Of a stretch of 64,000 bases of DNA, positions 47,210 to 56,130 are shown piece by piece. This DNA is from Mucilaginibacter sabulilitoris (GTDB lineage: Bacteria; Bacteroidota; Bacteroidia; Sphingobacteriales; Sphingobacteriaceae), in the NCBI RefSeq assembly GCF_034262375.1, contig NZ_CP139558.1, positions 5,146,001-5,210,000 on the forward strand, in the 5' to 3' direction. The stretch's first letter is position 1. Each line of letters opens with the position of its first letter. The notes beneath the pieces are model-generated. The model was not told the DNA's origin and did no database searches. It saw only the letters and a list, made by a program, of their open reading frames with translations. The position numbers were made by a program, and so were the translations under genes.

Positions 47210-48232
47210 ATGGAAATAGGAATTGACAGTTTTGCTGCGGCAATGTTTAATGATACTCCGGACAAAGCCGCCCGTAATGTTAACGTAATGGCTCAGTTGC
47301 TGGAAAGAATTGAACAGGCAGACCAGGCCGGGCTTGATGTATTTGGCATTGGCGAACATCACCGTAAAGAATTCCTGGATTCGGCGCCTGCCATGATACT
47401 CGCGGCGGCGGCGGCACGTACCAAACATATCCGCTTAACCAGTGCGGTAACCGTGCTTAGTGCGGCCGATCCTGTACGTGTATTTCAAAACTTTGCCACG
47501 TTAGATCTTATTTCCAATGGCCGGGCCGAAATTGTGGCCGGGCGTGGTTCTTTTGTAGAAGCCTATCCCCTTTTCGGCTATAAGCTGGAAGATTATGATC
47601 CGCTGTTTGCGGAAAAGCTGGACATGCTGATAAAGATCAGGGATAACGAAACCATAACCTGGTCTGGAAAGTACCGCGCGCCGCTTCATAACCAATCCAT
47701 TTATCCGCGGCCGGTTCAGTCTTCGCTGCCTATATGGTTAGGTGTGGGCGGTACTCCGCAGTCATTTATCCGCGCCGGCGTTTTAGGGCTTCCGTTAATG
47801 GTTGCCATTATCGGCGGCGAAACACACCGTTTCAGGCCGCTTATTGATCTTTACAAAGAAGCCGGTGCAAAGGCCGGGCACCCGGAAGATCGTTTAAAGG
47901 TGGGCCTGCATTCGCTTGGCTATGTAGGTAGTACCAGCCAGGAGGCAACCAACGATTTTTTTCCCGGATACGCTGAGGTATTTACCAAAATAGGCAGGGA
48001 ACGCGGCTGGGCTCCGGTAACCCGCGCGCAATACGACGCGCAAACCGGGCCAACCGGAGCATTGATAGTGGGCAGCCCAGATGAAGTAGCCGAAAAAATA
48101 CTCCGCCACAGTGAAGCCCTGGGCGGTGTTTCGAGGGTAACCTTTCAGATGGACAATGCCGCGCTTCCGCAGGAAAAAATATTAAAATCAATCGGTCTTA
48201 TCGGGGAGCGCGTTATTCCGCAACTGCGTTAA
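47210..48232 (+). CDS. LLM-class flavin-dependent oxidoreductase
   Basis: A 340-residue luciferase-like TIM-barrel protein. Signature segments are FGIGEHHRKEFLDSAPAMIL, RIRLTSAVTVLSAADPVR-like (HIRLTSAVTVLSAADPVRV), RAEIVAGRGSFVEAYPLFG and LPIWLGVGGTPQSFIRAG. The family uses reduced FMN or F420 to oxidise varied substrates. Bacteroidota members use flavin. No flavin reductase is beside it, and the substrate is unknown. It ends 7 bp before the end of the convergent hydrolase gene. Confidence 0.93.
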   Translation: MEIGIDSFAAAMFNDTPDKAARNVNVMAQLLERIEQADQAGLDVFGIGEHHRKEFLDSAPAMILAAAAARTKHIRLTSAVTVLSAADPVRVFQNFATLDLISNGRAEIVAGRGSFVEAYPLFGYKLEDYDPLFAEKLDMLIKIRDNETITWSGKYRAPLHNQSIYPRPVQSSLPIWLGVGGTPQSFIRAGVLGLPLMVAIIGGETHRFRPLIDLYKEAGAKAGHPEDRLKVGLHSLGYVGSTSQEATNDFFPGYAEVFTKIGRERGWAPVTRAQYDAQTGPTGALIVGSPDEVAEKILRHSEALGGVSRVTFQMDNAALPQEKILKSIGLIGERVIPQLR

Positions 48233-48239
48233 CTTTTTA

Positions 48240-50297
48240 TTACCTGAGTATATCACTGTCCTGAGCTTCTTTAATATATTGCTGTGCATCTGCCGGTAAT
48301 AGCAATCGCCGGGCGGCCAGTTCATTTACGGCCCTGGTTACTGCTGCAACATATTGTGCATGCGTGCCATAACGCTCCTCAAGCGATAAACGAGGATCTC
48401 CAGCGGCAAGCCTTTCCGCTTTGGTATTTTTAAACGGAATAAGCTGCCCTGCCGCTTCTCCCCCGTCGTTAAGTCCAAAACCTTCCCTTCGCAAGGCCCA
48501 TCCGGTTAAGGTGGCTACCGGCGCGGCAACCGGAGGTAAACGGATACCGGCTATCTCGTTACCATCAACATCTACTTTTGATACAAAACTTTGATAGGCA
48601 GACCGGTGTACCGGCTGCTCCGGATATTTGCTGATGACGCCTTTAGTAAAATCGGGACCGTAATCATAATAATATCGGGTAGTGACGATGCCATTGTAGG
48701 TAACGCCGGGTATAGTGGGCCAATTTAACACCTGGCGCGGTACTGTTCCTGTTAATGAGCCGGGGTTCACCACCGCAAGGGCCGCTGTTCCATTGGCTTT
48801 ACGCGGCACCTGGCTTTCCGGTGGCTTAATACCTTGGGTAACCCAATCATCAAGCGCTATAAATAGGGCTCTTAAAACAGGTTCGGCCCTGGTTGGGTTT
48901 TGCAACTGCTGGCATACGCCTGTACTTTCTCCGTTGCCGCTGCCATGCTGCATGCCCGACAGTAAATAGAAACGGACATTATCAGGATCGGACAGGTCAT
49001 TACCCATCAAATCGGTATGCAGCAACGAAGCCGCCTTAACCCAATATTCATTGGCCGAGTTAATCTCCATTACTTTGGGTTGATTTAATTTACCGGTATA
49101 TCTTGCTATACGTCCCCCTGTTTTCCCGCTCAGTTTATCATGCAACACTGGGTAAGCAAAAGGGAAAATACCTTCGGGATATAAATGGTTTATCCGGTTT
49201 CGTTCTGTACGGCCAGGCTGGGCAAAACGGTAATTTATCCCTACACCACTCCCTCCGCCAAGCCAGTTTTCTATTCCGTCAAACACCCTTCTGCCCTGTT
49301 CATCCTGGTTAAAACCCAGTGTCTGAAAATCGTTCATGTACCGGGCAGGTTGTGATATGGCAAAACTGTAAGTATATCGCACATTTCCCGCCAGCGGATT
49401 TTCATGACCCGCACCATCTGTTTTGGCATATCGCAAAAACGAAACAAAGTCTCTCATTGCAGCCAGCCCCAAACCGGCAACCAACGGATCTTTGGCCGGA
49501 TAAATAAATTCGTAAATGGCGCTTTGCTTAAACGAGGTCCCTGCCGGCAATAAGCGTATTGACCGTTCATCGGCATATTCCCAACCCGATGAAGGTATGC
49601 CCCTTGGCTTATCATTAAGTAAATCCCGAACAGTTAATACCGCCTTATCCTTTGCCAACGAAGCGGCAGTATAAGCCAGTTTATAACTGGTAATGTTGTC
49701 ATTATCAAATGAGATATACTCATAAGATGGCCCGGTTATCGCCGAACCATCTTTATTTCTTGCCACCGGAACAGTAATGGTCATATTATGATTGCCTGCC
49801 GTTGCCGAAATATCCCAGCCGCACCAGGCAATGGTATAACCCATATTCAATAAAAACGCGTCGCCGGCTTGCTCTGCCGTTTGCGGATCATTGCCGCCGC
49901 TACTATTGTTGAGCCCGCCAAATAACTTACCGCCCCGGTTTGGCAATTCGGTAAATAGTTTGTGGTTACCCCGCTTCAGGTCAACCGGCTTTAGTATGTA
50001 AATATCCATGGCGTACTCCACCATACCACGGGCATTTCGCGGGGCGAGCCGTATATCGGTAATAAGCGCATTTTGAGGTAAGCGCGGATCAACCTCACCA
50101 TAAGCTTTGCCAGTTAACTTTTCGTAAGCGCCAACTGATCCAAATATTTTACCACCATAGGCAGGTTCAATACTGTTGATCTCAATTTTTACGATACTGC
50201 CCCTCGCCTGCTGCATCAAAAACAGTCCGGCTAATAATGACAAAACAAACGTGCATCGTTTTTTTACGGCAAAATTCCTTGATTGATCAATTTTCAT
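48240..50297 (-). CDS. Secreted alpha/beta-hydrolase-domain protein
   Basis: A 685-residue exported protein of the alpha/beta hydrolase domain family (PF20091-like). A signal peptide (CTFVLSLLAGLFLMQQARG) is followed by IVKIEINSIEPAYGGKIFGSVGAYEKLTGKAYG, and a hydrolase core is seen around GYTIAWCGWDISATAG, FAISQPARYMNDF and a LSGMQHGSGNGE block that may carry the His. The family is poorly characterised and may act on esters. ATG at 50297 replaces an upstream TTG at 50306. Confidence 0.75.
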   Translation of the reverse strand: MKIDQSRNFAVKKRCTFVLSLLAGLFLMQQARGSIVKIEINSIEPAYGGKIFGSVGAYEKLTGKAYGEVDPRLPQNALITDIRLAPRNARGMVEYAMDIYILKPVDLKRGNHKLFTELPNRGGKLFGGLNNSSGGNDPQTAEQAGDAFLLNMGYTIAWCGWDISATAGNHNMTITVPVARNKDGSAITGPSYEYISFDNDNITSYKLAYTAASLAKDKAVLTVRDLLNDKPRGIPSSGWEYADERSIRLLPAGTSFKQSAIYEFIYPAKDPLVAGLGLAAMRDFVSFLRYAKTDGAGHENPLAGNVRYTYSFAISQPARYMNDFQTLGFNQDEQGRRVFDGIENWLGGGSGVGINYRFAQPGRTERNRINHLYPEGIFPFAYPVLHDKLSGKTGGRIARYTGKLNQPKVMEINSANEYWVKAASLLHTDLMGNDLSDPDNVRFYLLSGMQHGSGNGESTGVCQQLQNPTRAEPVLRALFIALDDWVTQGIKPPESQVPRKANGTAALAVVNPGSLTGTVPRQVLNWPTIPGVTYNGIVTTRYYYDYGPDFTKGVISKYPEQPVHRSAYQSFVSKVDVDGNEIAGIRLPPVAAPVATLTGWALRREGFGLNDGGEAAGQLIPFKNTKAERLAAGDPRLSLEERYGTHAQYVAAVTRAVNELAARRLLLPADAQQYIKEAQDSDILR

Positions 50298-50421
50298 AAA
50301 TAGCAAATTGTAGCCTAATTTATAGATGATTTATCAAAAAAGACCTTCGTAGCAGAGCTGTTACTTATCAATAAGATTTATTTGCATTCTACCGATCATG
50401 AAATATAAAATACAGGCGTTG

Positions 50422-51561
50422 TTAAAACCTGCGGCCTATCTCCGGATTGTGGATTAAACAATACAACATGCTTCTTAAAAGATGAATGTAAATATTTATC
50501 CCTTCGGATATCTCAGTAACCATAATATACTCATCGGCCATGTGCGACCGCGCTGAATCACCAGGGCCCATTTTTAAGGAGGGTACATTTAACCATCCCT
50601 GATCTGAACTGGTGGGAGAAACATAGGTCTTCAATCCCAGGGCAACACCCGTACGCACTACGGGATGCATGCGCTCCAAACACGATGGATGAAGTATTCC
50701 CTGCCGCGGAACAACTTCGCAGCTGGTATGATCTTTAATAATAGTCAGTACCTCCTCTGCCGAATAGCAATCGCTTAAACGAACATCAACGGTGAAGTGG
50801 CATTCATGAGGCACTATATTGTGCTGAATGCCGGCATTAATTTCGGTAACCGTCATTTTAACCGGCCCCATAAAGCCTGATTGTTTAGGGAACATAAAAT
50901 CAGAAAACCAGGTAATATCGGGCAGGGCTTTGTACAAGGCATTGGTACCCTCATTTCTGGCTGCATGGCCCGCCTTGCCAAAAGTAGTGCAATCCAATAC
51001 CATGCACCCCATTTCGGCAATAGCCATGTTCATTTGTGTGGGCTCGCCGACGATGGCAAAATCAATCCGGCCAATTTCCGGAAGGATGACTTTTAATCCG
51101 TTATCTCCTGAATTTTCTTCTTCGGCTGTGGCCGCGAAACATAAATTATAAGCCAGATCAGGAATATTATAAAAGTATATAAACGCCGAGAGTAAAGATA
51201 CCAGGCAACCGCCGGCATCATTACTGCCTAAACCGTATAATTTACCATCAATAATTTCGGGACAATATGGATCGCGCGAATAGCCACCATTGGGTTTTAC
51301 CGTGTCATGGTGTGAATTTAACAGAATTGTTGGTTTGTCGTTACTAAAATATTGGTTGTATGACCATACATTATGATGCAGGCGTCGGGTCTTAATACCG
51401 CGGTTTTCCAGAAATACCTGAATAAGATCGGCGGTTCGATCTTCGCTTCCACTTAGCGATGGAGTGGCTATAAGTTGTTTTAAAAGCAAAAGGGCATCAT
51501 CTGCCAGGGTAGATGTAGGAGGCTCTTCTGTAAGTGGTTCATTAATTACTTGAAAAGACAT
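50422..51561 (-). CDS. M20-family deacetylase/peptidase (ArgE/DapE-like)
   Basis: A 379-residue zinc enzyme. The metal ligands of the family are visible: His in LLNSHHDTVKPN, Asp in LGSNDAGGC, and the AEEENSG pair of Glu residues that includes the catalytic Glu. A dimerisation domain lies around 175-280. Closest in pattern to Bacteroidota acetylornithine/acetylcitrulline deacetylases, which release acetate in arginine synthesis. It starts 27 bp after the GNAT gene, so they are probably cotranscribed. The exact substrate is not readable. Confidence 0.88.
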   Translation of the reverse strand: MSFQVINEPLTEEPPTSTLADDALLLLKQLIATPSLSGSEDRTADLIQVFLENRGIKTRRLHHNVWSYNQYFSNDKPTILLNSHHDTVKPNGGYSRDPYCPEIIDGKLYGLGSNDAGGCLVSLLSAFIYFYNIPDLAYNLCFAATAEEENSGDNGLKVILPEIGRIDFAIVGEPTQMNMAIAEMGCMVLDCTTFGKAGHAARNEGTNALYKALPDITWFSDFMFPKQSGFMGPVKMTVTEINAGIQHNIVPHECHFTVDVRLSDCYSAEEVLTIIKDHTSCEVVPRQGILHPSCLERMHPVVRTGVALGLKTYVSPTSSDQGWLNVPSLKMGPGDSARSHMADEYIMVTEISEGINIYIHLLRSMLYCLIHNPEIGRRF

Positions 51562-51588
51562 GTTTTTATTATTAAATGTTAGAAAAGG

Positions 51589-52134
51589 TTAATTTTTTGA
51601 GGGGTTAAATAACATAGCTGTACATAGGCAGTTACGCCTATTTTTACTTTGCAGTATGTTATAATTCACACAACTTTTACAGCCATCCCAAAAACTTTGC
51701 TGCTGGGTTATTTCGGCGTAAGTAACTGGTTCAAAACCCAGCTTGGTGTTCATTTTCATGATAGCCAGGCCAGAGGTAATGCTAAATACGCTGGCCAACG
51801 GATACCTGGTTCTGGATAATTCAAATATTTGCGCTTTAATTTGGGAGGCGACACCCTGGCTACGGTGTTTTGGAGATACAATAAGGCCACAGTTGGAGAC
51901 AAATGTTTCATTGTCCCAGGTTTCTATGTAGGAGAAACCGGCCCATTCACCCTTTTCGGTTACGGCAACTATCGCTTTACCGGTATTAATTTTTTCTATT
52001 ATGCAGGATGCTGATCTTTTTGATATTCCTGAGCCTCTTGCTAATGCGGAGCTTTCCATTTCTCTGATGATCTGGTCGGCATAGACCACATCTGACGGAA
52101 TGGCTGACCTTACAATAATTCGTTCATCTTCCAT
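51589..52134 (-). CDS. GNAT acetyltransferase, N-acetylglutamate synthase-like
   Basis: A 181-residue GNAT protein. The acetyl-CoA loop is in VSPKHRSQGVASQIKAQIF, and flanking strands such as AIVAVTEKGEWAGFSYIETW and SNCGLIV fit the family. The C-terminal tail is Cys-rich (WDGCKSCVNYN, NCLCTAMLF), as in the GNAT enzyme that opens arginine gene clusters of Bacteroidota, where it is thought to make N-acetylglutamate. Here it is directly followed by an M20 deacetylase and lacks the other arg genes. The assignment is by pattern. Confidence 0.8.
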   Translation of the reverse strand: MEDERIIVRSAIPSDVVYADQIIREMESSALARGSGISKRSASCIIEKINTGKAIVAVTEKGEWAGFSYIETWDNETFVSNCGLIVSPKHRSQGVASQIKAQIFELSRTRYPLASVFSITSGLAIMKMNTKLGFEPVTYAEITQQQSFWDGCKSCVNYNILQSKNRRNCLCTAMLFNPSKN

Positions 52135-52376
52135 TTCTTTTTAGTTTGTTTCCGGCTGAAACCTGTTTTTGTGCTTTAACCGTACCTGCGGCATCACAAA
52201 ACCAAAGCCAGATCATAACCATAAAAAAACCATCATCATAACAAATTATCCATCAATATTTTACAGTAACCTACAGCTCGTGAAATTGAAGATTCCACTC
52301 GGTTTAACCCTATTAATTTGATAGGGATTTATCAAAATCATCATTATTATCAGGTAAACTACAAGGGCAAAATATA

Positions 52377-54887
52377 CTACCTGAGCAACTCATCTATTTT
52401 TAAAAACCGGTAGCCCCTGCTTTTTAATTCCGTTATAAGGTAAGGAAGCTGGGTATAGAACTTTTCCTTTCTTTTAGGATCGGTACCTATATGTGTTAAC
52501 AAAATAAAGCCGTTCAACCCATTTTTTTTATTTTGTTCATAATCAAGGATCGATTTCATAACCGTATTATTATCCACATACCTGCTGCCCATCTCCGGGA
52601 AAGTATAATCGGCATTTGATCTTGTACCAGGCGTAAAATTAACCAGCTGCAGGTTTAACCTGTCTGTCCAGGATGCTATCGTATCGTTATACCATTCATA
52701 GGGAGGTAAAAAATAACAGGCTTGCTTTTTATCAACGTTAAACTTCTTCAATTCACGGTAAGCCTGCTTCAGGTCCTGTTCAAACTGTTGCCTGGTAATC
52801 AGCAAACTATCCCTGTTACTCCAGTCGCAATACAGCAGGTGTTTATCAGAATGAACACCCAGATAATTACCATCAAGTTTAAGTTGGCTGATCTGCTTTT
52901 TATAGTTTTCATTTCGATAAAAATTTCCGGTTAAAAAAAATGAACCATGAACATGCTGTTGCTTTAATGTACGGACAATAAGCTGAGCGCCATCTCCAAA
53001 TTCATCGCCAGTGAAAACCAGGGCTATTTTTTTGGTGGTAGTGTCGCCGCGGATAACAGCGCCCATATATTTTGTAACCTTTTTACCGCCACTTTCCTCA
53101 TAAGCTTTGCCCGCGAGTAAATAAACCAACGATGCCGTGCCGTCCATAGTAGGCTCATTGGTACTATAGTCGCCTTTATCATCATGATAAACCATCAGAT
53201 CTGATTGAAAATCTGCATATGCGTCGGGCTTACTTAAGGTAAGTCCGCGCAAACTCTTGAATATACTGCCGTACACAGGGCCGTCAACCAGCGCCCCATC
53301 CAGCGGATAGTGATTTAAAAACGCAAGCGAGGAATGCGGGTCTTTTGGTGTATCGCCATTTGCAGGCAATCCATACACCATACACTTACCCCAGGGGTTG
53401 CAGCCAAACAACCAATCAATACAGGCTTGTTCAAGCGGTTCATAAGTGCGGTCGCCACTTAATTTGCGGTACAGGGCGCATTGTATGGCAAAAGACGTAG
53501 TTAAATTATTTGAGCACCAGATAAAAGGAATGCCGCGATAAAACGCATTATGCTGTGCTTTGGCCCAAACCCTGTCTATCCCTGTTTTATAATAACTTAT
53601 GAGTGCAGCCTTTGTTTTCTTATCAGTTTCGAGGGCCAGCTCATAATGTCCGAAATTATGAAACGGATACCACTGGTAATGTCGGGCGGTGTCCTTCCCC
53701 ATCCATGGCGTAACTTTTTCTTTTGTGGCATATTGAAGGGATTGTTTGATGTATTGTTTCCGGCCTGTTAATCTGTACAATTGGGCCGATGCCAGTTCCA
53801 TATCGTCGGTCCAGTTGTCTTCTTCATAAAAATAAGGAGCGCGGTTTGGCGCGGTTTGGCATACACCCGGTTTTGCAAGCCCAAGGCTATAGGCAGAAAG
53901 CGACTTATCCCTAAACATGGCGGCCCGCGCCTGATTATTTTTATCATACACAACAGCAGCCAATGCAAAGGCGCTCGCGAATTTACCAGCGGTAGAAGCA
54001 AGCCCTGTCGATCTGTTTTTATATAAACCTAAGCCCTGAGGCTTATTGCTGGCAAAGTACACCGCACGGCCGTTCCCCTTTCCCATTCCATAATCAACCG
54101 AATCTTTATTGGGCAAACGCATGCCCGCATGGTCACGGTCATCTGCCAATTGGTTAAACATCCAATCCTTTTTAGGGTTCATTTTGAGCAACCAATCCAA
54201 CCCCCATTTTGCTTCATCGAGCACATCAGCTACTCCATTGTTACCCTCAAGGCCGTTTGCCTCATACTTATCAGTAAATACACCAGGGAAATCACGATAA
54301 GCCGCAAGCAAATGATAGGTAGCATTAGCCGAAGTGGTTACATATTGCAAATAATCAGAGGCATCGTGCCAGCCCCCGGACACGTCAATATGTGTTCCAT
54401 CGGACATGGGGCCATATACGGTAAACCCATCTTTAGTATGACAGGAGTCTTTCAAAAAAGGATTAAAGCCGCTTCGTTGCTGCCGCATATAACGCAGACA
54501 AAAGTCGGCCGTACCAGCGTAAATATTATCAGCCAGCCGAAATTCGGGCGATGCGATGTCGCCGCATTTGATATAGTAAATTCCAGGGCGATTAAATTTT
54601 GTAAAATCAAGACGACAAGATTGGGTGAAAGGGCCATAAGCACCGTAGGTGCTACCTGTGCTTCCGGTAAAAACAACTGCAGCCGTTTTAGTATCTATTA
54701 GCTCAAATATAGGCGCAGGCAAGCCTTTTTTACCCACCCATACCCCAACTTTAATTCCGGATAGCTGATACCCTAACTGATTAACCCTGATCCATGCTTC
54801 AGGTTGCTCCTTATTTTTAAAAGCAACTGTAATGAAAACCAACATACAGCTGCATGCTATTTTACCAATACTAAAGCCACGCATCAT
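52377..54887 (-). CDS. GH9 glycoside hydrolase fused to CE4 polysaccharide deacetylase
   Basis: An 836-residue secreted enzyme with two catalytic domains. After a hydrophobic N-terminus (about 10-22), residues about 30-115 are the GH9-type Ig-like domain (WIRVNQLGYQLSGIKVGVWV). The GH9 barrel follows (about 120-570), with GGWHDASDYLQYV, VADVLDEAKWGLDWLL and the catalytic-Glu segment STNEPTMDGTASLV. From about 590 a NodB-like domain appears: IALVFTGDEFGDGAQ, YLGVHSDKHLLYC with the zinc His pair, and a late FILLTHIGTDP. GH9 includes cellulases and exo-glucosaminidases, and CE4 removes N-acetyl groups. A chitin or chito-oligosaccharide role is an inference. Confidence 0.85.
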   Translation of the reverse strand: MMRGFSIGKIACSCMLVFITVAFKNKEQPEAWIRVNQLGYQLSGIKVGVWVGKKGLPAPIFELIDTKTAAVVFTGSTGSTYGAYGPFTQSCRLDFTKFNRPGIYYIKCGDIASPEFRLADNIYAGTADFCLRYMRQQRSGFNPFLKDSCHTKDGFTVYGPMSDGTHIDVSGGWHDASDYLQYVTTSANATYHLLAAYRDFPGVFTDKYEANGLEGNNGVADVLDEAKWGLDWLLKMNPKKDWMFNQLADDRDHAGMRLPNKDSVDYGMGKGNGRAVYFASNKPQGLGLYKNRSTGLASTAGKFASAFALAAVVYDKNNQARAAMFRDKSLSAYSLGLAKPGVCQTAPNRAPYFYEEDNWTDDMELASAQLYRLTGRKQYIKQSLQYATKEKVTPWMGKDTARHYQWYPFHNFGHYELALETDKKTKAALISYYKTGIDRVWAKAQHNAFYRGIPFIWCSNNLTTSFAIQCALYRKLSGDRTYEPLEQACIDWLFGCNPWGKCMVYGLPANGDTPKDPHSSLAFLNHYPLDGALVDGPVYGSIFKSLRGLTLSKPDAYADFQSDLMVYHDDKGDYSTNEPTMDGTASLVYLLAGKAYEESGGKKVTKYMGAVIRGDTTTKKIALVFTGDEFGDGAQLIVRTLKQQHVHGSFFLTGNFYRNENYKKQISQLKLDGNYLGVHSDKHLLYCDWSNRDSLLITRQQFEQDLKQAYRELKKFNVDKKQACYFLPPYEWYNDTIASWTDRLNLQLVNFTPGTRSNADYTFPEMGSRYVDNNTVMKSILDYEQNKKNGLNGFILLTHIGTDPKRKEKFYTQLPYLITELKSRGYRFLKIDELLR

Positions 54888-55458
54888 GCCTATATCAAAT
54901 TTGTTTTAACGTAATATAGATTTTAGTTTGCTGAATAATAATAATTCAATGAAAAAATCAATTCAAATCTGTTCCAGCCTTTTGAATAAGCCCGAGAACA
55001 GGGTAAGAAAACGTGAAGTGACACTACACTTTATTGCATAAAAAAAGCGCTCCGTATCTCACCCCGGAGCGCATTCAATGTTCCTACAAACATCGATCAA
55101 CTAAACTCAGATCTCTACAATCTAAGATCTTGGCAATTTCATAAAATCATCTTATTTATCACTCGATTTAATGAAATTTAAGCATATCAGTAACAAGCTT
55201 TTTACAGAAAATCGTATTTTAATATATGTTATATTAATTTCATAACATAAATAATACAATACGCAGTAATTAGCGGTAAACCAATTTTAATTATATGATA
55301 AAAATCTTATAAAACAGCTATTGGTATAAAACCAATTATGTTTTTGAGCAGGAAAGGATTTTATAGATACCGCAAATTTAATTTACATTTATAGTACACA
55401 AAAAACTACTTTCATAGTATCTATGTATATACATATATAAAAATACAGTAAACCTTTC
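54888..55458. other. 571-bp non-coding region
   Basis: Very AT-rich, between the minus-strand small membrane protein and the GH9-CE4 gene. It contains a terminator at 55041-55072 and must hold the GH9-CE4 promoter. No ORF was found. Confidence 0.5.
55041..55072 (-). terminator. Minus-strand terminator
   Basis: Read on the minus strand, GCGCTCCG and CGGAGCGC pair around a 10-nt loop and are followed by TTTTTT. It lies about 390 bp past the stop of the gene ending at 55459 and is the first strong terminator in that direction. Confidence 0.85.
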
Positions 55459-56007
55459 TTAAGAAACAAGCCGTGGAGGCTGCTTAGGCATCATGATATG
55501 ACAATCGGTTTCGGGCTGAAAATAGGTTGTATTATGAGGAATAATCTTAGTTACAGGAGCTTCAAAAACCGGATTTATGAAGGTTGCAGCCAATATGTGC
55601 ATATGCACCATATTGATAAAAGGTACATGCTCTTTTTGCGGAACAGGTACTTTTTCAGATGGCTGAGCATGGATTATGTTTTGAGCATTTAGCCGGGTGG
55701 ACTTATAATTTGGAATACACTTGAGGAACAAAGTATGCTGTGTTACCCGCATCTGAACGTAATTATAAGCGTTTTCACCGAAACGGATCTGCCCGCTGAT
55801 ATTTTCGTACCTATCCCAGTTTTTAATTCCAGGCAAATTAACAGGCACCTCAACTTCCTCTAAATCTTTAGTGTTATATAAACCTTTTGCAGCCTGTTCA
55901 TCAAAGAGCTTATTGGTGCGGTAAGATAAGTACTGGTGTAAAATAAGACTACCGCCCAAACTGTAGAGATGGATACTTAAGAGTAGTATGGCGGCAATTT
56001 TCTTCAA
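55459..56007 (-). CDS. Small membrane-anchored protein, unknown function
   Basis: A 182-residue protein with an N-terminal hydrophobic signal or anchor (MKKIAAILLLSIHLYSLGGSLI), a central EVEVPVNLPGIKNWDRYENISGQIRF segment, and a Pro-rich end (FQPETDCHIMMPKQPPRL). It resembles a recurrent Bacteroidota family of small exported proteins found near TonB receptors and having a similar PPR/PPK ending. The start codon is TTG at 56007, with the signal peptide beginning at once. Function unknown. No TonB receptor is directly adjacent. Confidence 0.65.
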   Translation of the reverse strand: MKKIAAILLLSIHLYSLGGSLILHQYLSYRTNKLFDEQAAKGLYNTKDLEEVEVPVNLPGIKNWDRYENISGQIRFGENAYNYVQMRVTQHTLFLKCIPNYKSTRLNAQNIIHAQPSEKVPVPQKEHVPFINMVHMHILAATFINPVFEAPVTKIIPHNTTYFQPETDCHIMMPKQPPRLVS

Positions 56008-56130
56008 CAGGTATTATTTTTGATTTATAACGTAAATATAAAACAAATCGGCTATTTGTCCAATAATTTATTGATTATTTTAATGAAAATTTCCCAATAT
56101 TTATACCTGTAAGATTGACAAATCTTCATA

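Noticed and set aside
54129..54701. 190-codon plus-strand frame opposite the GH9-CE4 gene
   Set aside because: It is antisense to strongly matched GH9 sequence and has no domain of its own.
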